From Cellulophaga baltica (GTDB lineage: Bacteria > Bacteroidota > Bacteroidia > Flavobacteriales > Flavobacteriaceae), in assembly GCF_900102165.1 (NCBI RefSeq), contig NZ_FNBD01000003.1:124001-188000 (forward strand): 64,000 nucleotides of DNA. The letters run 5' to 3'. The translations under genes and the position numbers were made by a program. The notes under the pieces were generated by a model. The model worked only from the letters and a program-made list of their open reading frames with translations, was not told where the DNA came from and ran no database searches. This document shows, piece after piece, positions 1 to 7,887 of this stretch; position 1 is the first letter of the stretch, and each line of letters opens with the position of its first letter.

Positions 1-1
1 A

Positions 2-616
2 AGAAGTAGCCTTGATACGCAAAGTATGGATCAAGAAATGAAACTTGGCGTTCCAACAACATTACTGAGAAATAGACCAGACGTTATGGCTGCAGAATAT
101 GCTTTAATCAAAGATTTTGAGCTCACAAATGTAGCGAATAGTAGCTTTTATCCATCGCTAACGCTAACCGCTTCTGGTGGCTTGCAAAGTTTAGAGTTAG
201 ATAAATTGTTTAATGCCAATTCTTTATTTGCAACAATAGTAAGCGGATTGACACAACCACTTTTAAATCAAAGGAAGTTAAAAACGCAAAAGGAAGTTGC
301 CCTAGCAAATCAAGAAAGCTCTTTATTAAATTTCAAAAAGACGTTATTGGTTGCAGGTAGTGAGGTATCAAATGCGTTATACACCTACAAGGCCGAAACT
401 AAAAAATTCGAATTTAGAAAGAACGAAGTGGAAGCTTTACGTACTGCCGAAGCAAATTCTGAAGAGTTACTTAAAAACGGGTATGCGAATTATTTAGATT
501 TATTAACTGCAAGACAAAGCGCCTTGAGTGCAGAACTTAATATCATAGATAGCAAACTACAACAACTCGTTGCAATTGTAGATTTATATGAAGCTCTTGG
601 TGGTGGATGGAAATAA
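2..616 (+). CDS. TolC/NodT-type outer-membrane efflux protein, 5' end outside window
   Basis: C-terminal ~205 residues of an outer-membrane channel of the RND tripartite efflux type. The reading frame is open from base 2, so the real start lies upstream of the window. The stretch LGVPTTLLRNRPDVMAAEYA is the family hallmark (LGxPSxLLxxRPDIxxAE) that starts the second OEP repeat; the rest is long amphipathic helix rich in Ala, Glu, Lys and Leu, as expected of the periplasmic coiled coil, ending with LYEALGGGWK, typical of this family. It is followed after 18 nt by a TetR-type regulator on the same strand, suggesting the end of an efflux operon whose other parts lie upstream. Substrate cannot be told. 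Confidence 0.93.
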   Translation, partial: RSSLDTQSMDQEMKLGVPTTLLRNRPDVMAAEYALIKDFELTNVANSSFYPSLTLTASGGLQSLELDKLFNANSLFATIVSGLTQPLLNQRKLKTQKEVALANQESSLLNFKKTLLVAGSEVSNALYTYKAETKKFEFRKNEVEALRTAEANSEELLKNGYANYLDLLTARQSALSAELNIIDSKLQQLVAIVDLYEALGGGWK

Positions 617-634
617 CGAAAGAGTGACCATCAC

Positions 635-1228
635 ATGATAAATAAAGATCGTTTTTTAGAAATAGCTATAGCTAAATTCACAAGATTTGGATGTAAGAGA
701 TTCACCTTAGATGATTTAGCTCATGAGATGGGAATTTCTAAAAAAACGATTTATGAAACTTTTGACACAAAAGAAACAATAGTTACTGATAGTTTGGATT
801 TTCTTTTAAAGAAGACTGAACTTGAAATTGTAGCGATTACGGCTAAAAAAGAAGCAAACCCAATCCTGTCTATCATTGAGATCTACAGGATTGGGTTTCT
901 TTTTGTTAAAAATATGAGTCCGGCGTACATCAACGGCTTAAAAAAATACTATCCTAAATCCAATACATTGTATTCAGATTTTAAACTGCGTTTTACCCAT
1001 AAATACATTAAAGAATTATTGGTAAAAGCCCAAAAAAGAAACCTCATACACGCAACCATAAACATTGACCTTACTTGTAATCTATATTTTGGTAATTTAG
1101 AAAACCTAAGTTCAAGATCCTCTAATTTATTTGAGACCTATACCGTCGATGAAATTTTAGAACACTTCGTTATCATTCATCTAAAAGGAATTATTACGGA
1201 AGACTATTTGAAAGCGCGCAAAAGTTAG
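635..1228 (+). CDS. TetR/AcrR family transcriptional regulator
   Basis: 197-residue DNA-binding regulator. The N-terminal helix-turn-helix is clear: AIAKFTRFGCKRFTLDDLA at about residues 12-30, then MGISKKTIYETFDTKETI as the recognition helix. The C-terminal ligand and dimer domain is divergent, as usual. It sits 18 nt downstream of the efflux channel gene on the same strand and probably belongs to its operon, so local control of drug or metabolite efflux is the likely role (inference from context). The start at the ATG in TCACATGATA gives a normal family N-terminus. Confidence 0.9.
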   Translation: MINKDRFLEIAIAKFTRFGCKRFTLDDLAHEMGISKKTIYETFDTKETIVTDSLDFLLKKTELEIVAITAKKEANPILSIIEIYRIGFLFVKNMSPAYINGLKKYYPKSNTLYSDFKLRFTHKYIKELLVKAQKRNLIHATINIDLTCNLYFGNLENLSSRSSNLFETYTVDEILEHFVIIHLKGIITEDYLKARKS

Positions 1229-1239
1229 TTCAGTACCTT

Positions 1240-1716
1240 TTATCTAGTTTCCCAAGACTTATAAGGGTGCTTACTCAACTGCGAATTATAATATTTTGTG
1301 ATCCCTGATACTTCTTCCCCTAACCATACTGGCTTTTTAAAAGCTTCGTTCTCAGAATTTAACTCAACCTCAGCAACTGTCAAACCTTCATTTTCACCAA
1401 AGAACTCATCAACCTCAAAAGTATGATTGCCTACTTGCACCTCGTATCTAAATTTATCAATACTACCAGGCTCTGCAATTTTGAGTAAGGCTTCTGCTTC
1501 TGAAACAGCAATCTCTTTTTCCCATTCAAATCGAGAAACACCCGTATCATTTCCTTTTCCCTTTATGGTTAGAAATCCTTGCTCTCCTTTAATTCGCACC
1601 CTTACCGTACGTTCAGGATCTGTATTTAAAAAGCCCTGAACTATTCTAATTTTAGCGCTTGCCTCTTGCTTATAAGCATCAGATAACACTAAAAATTTTC
1701 GTTCTATTTCAACCAT
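1240..1716 (-). CDS. CYTH domain protein (triphosphate tunnel metalloenzyme)
   Basis: 158-residue single-domain CYTH protein. The signature ExExK is seen at residues 3-7 (EIERK), followed by alternating charged beta strands (TVRVRIKGEQGFLTIKG; FEWEKEI; EVDEFFGENEGLTVAEVEL) that line the triphosphate tunnel in this fold. Family members hydrolyse inorganic triphosphate or other organic triphosphates with Mg2+ or Mn2+; class IV adenylate cyclases share the fold, so the substrate is not settled. The end is convergent with the TetR gene 11 nt away. The start lies 1 nt from the stop of the upstream gene on the same strand, so the two are co-transcribed. Confidence 0.9.
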   Translation of the reverse strand: MVEIERKFLVLSDAYKQEASAKIRIVQGFLNTDPERTVRVRIKGEQGFLTIKGKGNDTGVSRFEWEKEIAVSEAEALLKIAEPGSIDKFRYEVQVGNHTFEVDEFFGENEGLTVAEVELNSENEAFKKPVWLGEEVSGITKYYNSQLSKHPYKSWETR

Positions 1717-1717
1717 A

Positions 1718-2386
1718 CTACTGCGCTAAAGTCTTTATCTTATCCGATGCTATTCTAGCTTCTTTGTATTCATTATTTGCCAACCAAATCATTGCTGCTG
1801 CCAATGTATCTGGCGCGATAGTCCTATATTTTTTTAATGGACCTACAAGCAAGACATCTACCACCTTCATTACTTGTTTAAATAGCCATTCTCCAGTTCT
1901 TTTTTCAGTTCTATCTCCTCCAATCAAAGAAGGCTGCAATATAAACGTTCTCGTCATTTCTTGTGCCAATACCGCTTCTTCCATTTCTCCTTTCACCTTG
2001 TTGTAAAACACTTTGCTTTTTGCGCTTGCGCCCAATGCAGAAATTACAATAAATGTATTAATTCCATTATTTTTCGCTGCTTTTGCTGCAGCAACAGGAA
2101 TGCCAAAATCTATCTTTCGATAGGTTTCATTATCTGGAGTTTTCTTCTTAGTGGTACCAATACAACAAAATACCTCATCTGCTGTAAAGTTAACTGTATG
2201 TTCCTCTAGCGCTAAAAGATCTACTAAATGTTCTTCTATTTTAGGATTGTTTATTGCTACCGATGATCTTGAAAATAATTTAAATTTCTCATAACGTTCA
2301 TCGTGCAACAGTCGTTCTAGCAAGAGTCCTCCTGTTAGCCCCGTAGCACCAAGTATAATTGCGGTCTTATCTTTTCTTTTCATCAA
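1718..2386 (-). CDS. NAD(P)-binding Rossmann-fold oxidoreductase (HTATIP2/atypical SDR-like)
   Basis: 222-residue atypical short-chain dehydrogenase-like protein. The N-terminus carries a nucleotide-binding loop, ILGATGLTGGLLLERLL, at residues 11-27. The following VFCCIGTTKKK and FIVISALGAS match the NAD(P)H-binding family related to HTATIP2. There is no full YxxxK active site that I can point to, so it may be a redox sensor or assembly factor rather than a classical dehydrogenase. Two adjacent Met codons (2386 or 2383) are possible starts. It shares a transcript with the CYTH gene downstream and is divergent from dinB across only 25 bp. Confidence 0.82.
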   Translation of the reverse strand: MMKRKDKTAIILGATGLTGGLLLERLLHDERYEKFKLFSRSSVAINNPKIEEHLVDLLALEEHTVNFTADEVFCCIGTTKKKTPDNETYRKIDFGIPVAAAKAAKNNGINTFIVISALGASAKSKVFYNKVKGEMEEAVLAQEMTRTFILQPSLIGGDRTEKRTGEWLFKQVMKVVDVLLVGPLKKYRTIAPDTLAAAMIWLANNEYKEARIASDKIKTLAQ

Positions 2387-2399
2387 CCTAAATATAGTT

Positions 2400-2407
2400 T
2401 AATTTTG
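2400..2407 (+). promoter_or_regulatory. Bacteroidota -7 box (TAATTTTG) of dinB
   Basis: A perfect TAnnTTTG element ends only 4 nt before the dinB ATG at 2412. In this phylum transcription starts a few bases after this box, so the mRNA would have almost no leader. No good -33 TTTG is seen at the usual distance, so the call is moderate. Confidence 0.5.
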
Positions 2408-2411
2408 CAGT

Positions 2412-3512
2412 ATGCCAATTGATTTGCCTATTAGAAAAATTATTCATGTAGATATGGATGCCTTTTATGCGTCTGTAGAAGAACTGGATAATCCTGATTT
2501 AAAAGGGAAGCCATTAGCCGTTGGTGGTAGTGAAATTAGAGGGGTTGTTTCTGCAGCAAATTATGAGGCAAGAAAGTATGGCGTACGCAGTGCAATGAGC
2601 GGTGTAATGGCAAAACGCAACTGTCCGCAACTAACCTTTGTAAAACCTAGATTTGAGCGTTACAAAGAGATATCCCAGCATATTAGAAAAATTTTTTATG
2701 ACTATACAGATTTGGTAGAGCCTTTATCTTTAGACGAAGCTTACCTTGATGTTACGGTGAATAAAAAAGGAAACCCCTCTGCTTCTTTAATTGCAGAGGA
2801 AATAAGGCAGCGCATTTTTGATGAATTAGGACTTGCCGCTTCTGCCGGTATTTCTATCAACAAATTTATTGCTAAAGTTGCTAGTGACTACAACAAACCA
2901 AACGGGCAAAAAACAGTAAATCCAGAAGAGGTCATTGAATTTTTAGAGAAATTAGAAATTAGAAAATTCTATGGTGTTGGAAAGGTAACCACAGAAAAGA
3001 TGTATAAGTTAGGAATTTTCACGGGTTTTGATTTAAAACAAAAATCTGAAGCCTTTTTAACGGAACATTTTGGCAAGAGTGGAGCCTATTATTACCATGT
3101 GGTAAGAGGAGTGCATAACAGTACCGTAAAACCACATCGCATTCCAAAATCTGTAGGAGCAGAACGTACGTTTAGCGAAAACTTAAGTAGTGAAATTTTT
3201 ATGCTAGAACGTTTAGAGCATATTGCAAACGAGCTGGAACGCCGTTTAAAAAAAGCTACTATTTCCGGCAAAACTATTACTTTAAAAATTAAGTATAGCG
3301 ATTTTACTTTGCAAACACGAAGTAAAACCTTGCGCTATTATATTTCGGATAAAAATCTAATATTAGAAACCGCAAAAGAACTTTTATATCAGGAGAAATT
3401 AGAAAACTCTGTACGCTTATTAGGAATATCATTAGCAAATTTAAACACCGATAAAAAAGAAAAAACCGAAGAGAAAAAAATGGTGACCATTCAATTACAA
3501 TTCGATTTTTAA
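2412..3512 (+). CDS. dinB: DNA polymerase IV (Y-family translesion polymerase)
   Basis: 366-residue Y-family polymerase that copies past DNA lesions. Palm and finger motifs are intact: HVDMDAFYASVE at residues 12-23 (metal-binding Asp), then SLDEAYLDVT around residue 105 (second catalytic Asp-Glu), SAGISINKFIAKVASDYNKPNG and the helix-hairpin-helix GVGKVTTEKMYKLGI. The C-terminal little-finger domain follows, and the protein ends in TIQLQFDF, a good candidate beta-clamp-binding tail (QLxFxF type). It is a single-gene unit, divergent from the NAD(P)-binding gene. Confidence 0.97.
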   Translation: MPIDLPIRKIIHVDMDAFYASVEELDNPDLKGKPLAVGGSEIRGVVSAANYEARKYGVRSAMSGVMAKRNCPQLTFVKPRFERYKEISQHIRKIFYDYTDLVEPLSLDEAYLDVTVNKKGNPSASLIAEEIRQRIFDELGLAASAGISINKFIAKVASDYNKPNGQKTVNPEEVIEFLEKLEIRKFYGVGKVTTEKMYKLGIFTGFDLKQKSEAFLTEHFGKSGAYYYHVVRGVHNSTVKPHRIPKSVGAERTFSENLSSEIFMLERLEHIANELERRLKKATISGKTITLKIKYSDFTLQTRSKTLRYYISDKNLILETAKELLYQEKLENSVRLLGISLANLNTDKKEKTEEKKMVTIQLQFDF

Positions 3513-3520
3513 AACATTGA

Positions 3521-3542
3521 CCCCATAAATTAATTCATGGGG
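3521..3542. terminator. Inverted repeat between convergent dinB and cupredoxin-like genes
   Basis: CCCCAT at 3521-3526 and ATGGGG at 3537-3542 form a 6-bp stem, with partly self-complementary AT-rich loop, in the short gap between two convergent stops. T-runs are weak on both sides, so termination is plausible but not strong. Confidence 0.5.
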
Positions 3543-3564
3543 TTAATGAAGAAACACTAAAAAA

Positions 3565-3945
3565 TTATTTTACTGTTAGTATGTTATCTGTAGACGTTGG
3601 GTTTAATGGACAGAAATAAACGTATTCTCCTTTTGTTAATGCTGTTGGCTTAGACGTTTGCTTTAAACCAGTACCTACTGCTTTAGTAACATAAGCTGTT
3701 TGTATGTGGTTTTCTGGTTTAGTAATGTCTTGTCCCTTTTTTACCAAAACGAATCCCACATCATGCCCTACCGCATTGTTTGCAATTTCAAAAGTATAGG
3801 TACCTTCATCAACGGTAATTTGCTTTTGCGTAAACTCACCTTTAGTTTGCTCTAGTGAAATTGTTTTACCCATTTTCATGTCTTGCGCATTTACTGAAAA
3901 TAGTGATCCTAAGGCTACTGCTAATACTACTACTAAATTTTTCAT
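3565..3945 (-). CDS. Exported cupredoxin-like protein
   Basis: 126-residue protein with a clear signal peptide (residues 1-20, ending VNAQD) and a small beta-sandwich resembling plastocyanin/auracyanin. The region TYTFEIANNAVGHDVGFVL supplies the first conserved His (GHD). At the C-terminus the canonical cupredoxin loop C-x2-4-H-x4-M is replaced by YFCPLNPTSTDNILTVK: the Cys is there but no following His or Met. It may therefore not bind a type-1 copper, or may bind metal differently. It lies downstream of the AhpD-like gene on the same strand, with a 54-nt gap. Function unknown. Confidence 0.75.
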   Translation of the reverse strand: MKNLVVVLAVALGSLFSVNAQDMKMGKTISLEQTKGEFTQKQITVDEGTYTFEIANNAVGHDVGFVLVKKGQDITKPENHIQTAYVTKAVGTGLKQTSKPTALTKGEYVYFCPLNPTSTDNILTVK

Positions 3946-3999
3946 GTTTTTGTTTTATTTAAATGATTACTTAATTTTTATTAAAATGATTTTTTATTA

Positions 4000-4536
4000 T
4001 TAAAGTGCTATACGTACTTCTGGAAAATCTACAGGTACATCTGTAGTTTTATGTAAATAGTTAGAAATTGTTTTATCGCCAACTAGTACTATCGTATCTA
4101 TTAAGTTTTCTTTGGTCCACCCTGCTGCAAAGAAACTCGCAACCACAGCAGCATCTGTACCACCTCTGTTTTCTGTAATGTTTTTAGATAATGCTGCTAA
4201 AGCATTTAATTTAGGATCAAAAGATGCTTTTCCTGCTCGTAATTCTAAAATTTGCTCGTCTGTAAAGCCGTTCATTTTTCCGATTGCCGTATGTGCCGCT
4301 AGACAATAAGAACATTCATTAACTTGACTAACGGCTAAGTTTACCACTTCTTTTTCTTTTGCTTTAAGTGATGTTTTTGCACCACTCAGGGCTAAATAAT
4401 TTTGTAAAGCATTTTCGCTATAGGCATAGGTTGCATATAAATTAGGTACAAATCCTACTGCTTTTTCTAAATTGTCAAATAAGGCTTGATTTGAACTTGA
4501 TACTTCGTCTCTTTTAGGTACATTAAATGTGCTCAT
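4000..4536 (-). CDS. Carboxymuconolactone decarboxylase/AhpD-like alkylhydroperoxidase
   Basis: 178-residue AhpD-fold protein. The core motif ECSYCLAAHTAIGK holds the CxxC pair plus downstream His that make the peroxidase active site in the AhpD family. I take the start at 4536 (MSTFNVPKRDE) and not the longer frame from 4641, because the extra 35 residues are basic, low in similarity to the family and cover a leader with a hairpin. The AraC regulator gene lies just upstream on the same strand, and a cupredoxin-like exported protein follows, so a small redox or stress unit under AraC control is likely (inference). Confidence 0.85.
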   Translation of the reverse strand: MSTFNVPKRDEVSSSNQALFDNLEKAVGFVPNLYATYAYSENALQNYLALSGAKTSLKAKEKEVVNLAVSQVNECSYCLAAHTAIGKMNGFTDEQILELRAGKASFDPKLNALAALSKNITENRGGTDAAVVASFFAAGWTKENLIDTIVLVGDKTISNYLHKTTDVPVDFPEVRIAL

Positions 4537-4577
4537 ACTAGTATGTTTTTTTAAATTATTAAATTGATATAAAAGGC

Positions 4578-4617
4578 TTCTCCGCATCACAATAAAAATC
4601 GTGATGGTATTTCTCCG
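4578..4617 (-). promoter_or_regulatory. Possible AraC-type operator and leader hairpin
   Basis: Upstream of the AhpD-like gene, the heptamer TTCTCCG occurs at 4578-4584 and again at 4611-4617, 33 bp apart (about three helical turns), as is common for the half-sites of AraC-type regulators. Between them lies a hairpin with arms CATCAC 4585-4590 and GTGATG 4601-4606. An AraC-family gene is the next gene upstream. The link is inferred, and two 7-mers may recur by chance. Confidence 0.3.
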
Positions 4618-4809
4618 AACAATGCGTTTGCGGGATAGCATTAAGCGCTAAACGCTGTTTAGGCGCACTACGGAATATTTCAATTAAGTTGAAGAGTGAT
4701 TTATTTTTTGATTTCATCTTTTAGCTGTTTTTTAATTACAGTACAAAGATGCGATGAGAAACAAGTTTTTTGTTATCACTAATTTCCCGACTAGTTGTAG
4801 AAATTTCCC

Positions 4810-5658
4810 TTAGCCTAGGGTTGTCTTGTTTTCACGGTATTGTGTAGGAGAGATACTCGTCATTTTTTTAAAGAAACTACTAAAATGGGCAGAATCATTA
4901 AAGCCAAGTTCAAAAGCTATCTCTTGATTTTGCTTATCTGTATACTGCATTAAACGCTTTGCTTCTAAAGTGATACGTTCTAATATAATTTGTTGTGGTG
5001 ATTTCTGATTGTATTTTGCAAAGAGGTTAGAAAGAGTCTTAGGGCTCTTAAAAAGTAAATCGGCATACGCAGCTACCTTTCTCTTTGTCTTGTAATGCGT
5101 ATCTACCAAAACATTAAATTTTCTGATAACATCTACTTGCTCATTATCAAAATCTTTTAAGATAAGCTGGTCTTTAGCCAAACGCGTACAAATAATTATT
5201 AATCGCTTTAAAAGCATTTGAAGCATATCTCCTTGAATTTTATCAGGGGTATTAAATTCATCCTGAAAAATCTCATAAAGTGTTTCAAATTTTTTCTCTT
5301 GAGCTTCAGGAATTGTTATCACCGGCAAATCTTGAGTACCGAAAAATAAAATTCCATTACAGGATACCTCACTATCATGATCTGCAATACAGTAAAATTC
5401 TCTATTGAATAAAAAACTAGTTAAAGGCAATTCTGTTTTTATAAAGGAAACATGATGCAAGTATGTGGTAGTAACAATCTGATTGGGCTGTAATAAGATG
5501 GTTGCATCATCTATGGTAAGTTCTAAAGCGGTACTATTCCGGTTCCACAAAAAACTAATAGTAGAAGAATTAATTCGGAATGATTTTTCGTCTTTCTTAA
5601 TATTATCTGTTAATCCAAATATGGATCCTAAATTAGTATCGTAGAATTCGTATTTCAT
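4810..5658 (-). CDS. AraC family transcriptional regulator
   Basis: 282-residue regulator with a cupin-like N-terminal sensor half and a C-terminal AraC double helix-turn-helix: YADLLFKSPKTLSNLFAKY for the first, and IAFELGFNDSAHFSSFFKKM, ending SPTQYRENK, for the second and most conserved. I prefer the Met at 5658 (MKYEFYDTN) over the upstream Met at 5679. It lies directly upstream of the AhpD-like and cupredoxin-like genes on the same strand, which are its likely targets. Ligand unknown. Confidence 0.9.
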   Translation of the reverse strand: MKYEFYDTNLGSIFGLTDNIKKDEKSFRINSSTISFLWNRNSTALELTIDDATILLQPNQIVTTTYLHHVSFIKTELPLTSFLFNREFYCIADHDSEVSCNGILFFGTQDLPVITIPEAQEKKFETLYEIFQDEFNTPDKIQGDMLQMLLKRLIIICTRLAKDQLILKDFDNEQVDVIRKFNVLVDTHYKTKRKVAAYADLLFKSPKTLSNLFAKYNQKSPQQIILERITLEAKRLMQYTDKQNQEIAFELGFNDSAHFSSFFKKMTSISPTQYRENKTTLG

Positions 5659-5801
5659 ATAAGTAGCTTTTTGCGGCATTCAGTTAGTCCGAAATTGAGA
5701 ACAACCTTACGCCACAAACCTATAAGATCAAAAAATAAATCATAGGGTAGTGGTACTACTTAGTTACGATTAAGGCACCTTAAAAAAAGAGGTGAAAATC
5801 A

Positions 5802-5838
5802 AAAAGCCTCAATCTTAATTTCTAAGATTGAGGCTTTT
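5802..5838 (-). terminator. Rho-independent terminator after pyk
   Basis: Perfect 12-bp stem (5806-5817 with 5823-5834), 5-nt loop, then TTTTTGATTTT on the minus strand. It lies 15 nt past the pyk stop and closes the rnc-IPExxxVDY-pyk transcript. Confidence 0.92.
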
Positions 5839-5852
5839 AGGTAGTGTACTAT

Positions 5853-7301
5853 TTAAGCTTGCATATGTAAAGCTTCTATTTCTGTTACTCTTAAGGTATT
5901 CACCATACCTTTATCTTTCATAGGCATTGCCGCAAGACTCACTAACATATCTCCTACTTCTAGGAATCCTTTTTCGCAAGCCATTTTGTTTACATCCTCG
6001 ATAGTTTCATCAGTAGTAACATATTTATCATAGTAGAATGCTTTTACACCCCACAATAAATTTAGCTGTGTTAATATTCTTCTGTTAGAGGTAAATACTA
6101 AAATATGAGCGCTAGGTCTCCAAGCAGAAATTTGAAAAGCTGTATACCCACTATTTGTTAAAGTAGATATTGCTTTTGCTTTAATATCGTTAGCCATTAA
6201 TGCTGCATGGTAACAAACAGATTTTGTAATAAATCTTTTTGTTCTTACATGTGGTGCTTCATGTGGCACTTTTATTAAGCTAGAATTTTCTACTGTCTCT
6301 AAAATGCTAGACATTTTTTCAATAACCTGAACTGGGTAATTACCTACAGAAGTTTCTCCCGATAACATTACAGCATCAGCACCATCCATTACAGAGTTAG
6401 CAACATCATTCACTTCTGCTCTTGTTGGTGTTAAACTTGTAATCATTGTTTCCATCATTTGAGTGGCAATAATTACAGGAATTCTAGCTCTCTTAGCACG
6501 TAATACTAATTGCTTTTGAATTAATGGAACTTCTTGTGCAGGAACTTCTACACCTAAATCTCCACGAGCAACCATTAAACCATCACAATAAGCTACAATT
6601 TTATCAATATTCTCTACCGCTTCTGGCTTTTCTATTTTAGCAATAATTGGAATTTTCTCATCTGTGTGCTCTTTAATAAGATTTTGAAGATCAATTAAAT
6701 CTTGACTAAAACGAACAAATGATAATGCAATCCAATCTACTTTTTGTGAAATAGCAAAGATGGCGTCTTTAATATCTTTCTCTGTTAATGCAGGTAATGA
6801 TATGTTTGTGTTTGGTAAGTTTACTCCTTTTTTAGATTTTAAAGGACCTCCTTGAATAACTTTTGCCTTAACTTCATTCTCTTTATTGGTAGAAAGCACT
6901 TCAAACATCAACTTTCCATCATCTAAAAGAATCTTCTCGCCAACATTTACATCTTTAGGGAAAGACGTATAATTCATGTAAACGCGTTCTGCTGTACCTT
7001 CAAAAGGTTTTCCTGTAACGAAAGTAATTTCATCACCAGGAGCAACAACAACTTCTCCTGCCATTACGCCCACTCTTAACTTAGGACCTTGTAAATCTCC
7101 TAATATAGAGACGTTCAATCCTAACTCATCATTAAGCTCACGGATCATTTTAATACGCTCTGCAACATCTTCGTAATCTGCGTGAGAAAAATTAATCCTA
7201 AAGACATCTACTCCAGCATTAATCATATCTCTTAGAACTTCTTTCTTACTTGTAGCAGGCCCTAGTGTAGCAACAATCTTTGTCTTTTTTTTAGTTGGCA
7301 T
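5853..7301 (-). CDS. pyk: Pyruvate kinase
   Basis: 482-residue glycolytic enzyme, converting phosphoenolpyruvate and ADP to pyruvate and ATP. Family blocks are complete: KIVATLGPATSKKEVL at the N-terminus, FRINFSHA (substrate-binding Arg), GDLQGPKLRVG, the catalytic IPIIAKIEKPEAVENID with its Lys, DGLMVARGDLGVEVP, and TQMMETMITSLTPTRAEV, followed by the C-terminal alpha/beta domain. Length is normal. It is 3 nt downstream of the IPExxxVDY gene and last in that minus-strand operon, just before a strong terminator. Confidence 0.98.
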   Translation of the reverse strand: MPTKKKTKIVATLGPATSKKEVLRDMINAGVDVFRINFSHADYEDVAERIKMIRELNDELGLNVSILGDLQGPKLRVGVMAGEVVVAPGDEITFVTGKPFEGTAERVYMNYTSFPKDVNVGEKILLDDGKLMFEVLSTNKENEVKAKVIQGGPLKSKKGVNLPNTNISLPALTEKDIKDAIFAISQKVDWIALSFVRFSQDLIDLQNLIKEHTDEKIPIIAKIEKPEAVENIDKIVAYCDGLMVARGDLGVEVPAQEVPLIQKQLVLRAKRARIPVIIATQMMETMITSLTPTRAEVNDVANSVMDGADAVMLSGETSVGNYPVQVIEKMSSILETVENSSLIKVPHEAPHVRTKRFITKSVCYHAALMANDIKAKAISTLTNSGYTAFQISAWRPSAHILVFTSNRRILTQLNLLWGVKAFYYDKYVTTDETIEDVNKMACEKGFLEVGDMLVSLAAMPMKDKGMVNTLRVTEIEALHMQA

Positions 7302-7304
7302 TAT

Positions 7305-7769
7305 TTAAAATATTAAATTATTTTTAGATTTTAAGGTATCTGTGTTTATCGTATAAGCAGTAATTATTTTAGGTATAGCCAATATCGATTTTAAAATTGC
7401 AGTTTCTGCGTCTAAATCTTCTTGCTCTAACTTTATAAAATAATCAACGTTTTTATATTCCGGAATTAAATGTTGTTTCTTAATAGAAGGCATGTCATTA
7501 AATAACCCTGTATTATCGTTACTTTCTTCAGATTGTCCACCGTTTGATATCAGCATCCAATAGCGGTCATTTATGGTATCCTTCCATTCAAAAACTGGAA
7601 GTGAAATAGTATCAGAAAAAACTAAATTATCTTTTCGCCTTTTAAAACCACATTTAAGAAATTTATTTATGGTGTAGGCTAGTTTAAAGTCCTCTATATT
7701 ACAATGCAAAGCAATCAAAGCGAAAGAATCTTCGTGAAAATCCAGCGACATTTTATGCATTGCGACCAT
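7305..7769 (-). CDS. IPExxxVDY family protein
   Basis: About 154-residue Bacteroidota-specific protein of unknown function. The diagnostic motif IPEYKNVDYFIKLE is present, and the N-terminal part (DFALIALHCNIEDFKLAYTINK) is typical of the family. It lies between rnc and pyk on one strand, an arrangement that is common in Flavobacteriia as far as I recall. The start is uncertain: Met codons at 7769, 7760 and 7751 all fit. No catalytic motif is evident. Confidence 0.85.
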   Translation of the reverse strand: MVAMHKMSLDFHEDSFALIALHCNIEDFKLAYTINKFLKCGFKRRKDNLVFSDTISLPVFEWKDTINDRYWMLISNGGQSEESNDNTGLFNDMPSIKKQHLIPEYKNVDYFIKLEQEDLDAETAILKSILAIPKIITAYTINTDTLKSKNNLIF

Positions 7770-7887
7770 AGCCTAGTAAAAAAAATCAAGTTGTAAATAT
7801 ATGATTTCTACTCCTCTAATACTAGTAGATGACACTTTTTTAAAGTGTGAAAAGTTGCGAAAACGTTATAGATTCAAAAAAATAACA

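Noticed and set aside
4537-4641. N-terminal extension of the AhpD-like protein
   Set aside because: Basic, Arg-rich residues without family similarity, and the DNA contains a hairpin and repeats more like a leader.
5806-5834. pyk terminator stem as a target of the family 1 RNA
   Set aside because: It shares only AATCTTA with the complement of the seed; adjacent bases do not extend the pairing and the site is locked in a strong hairpin.
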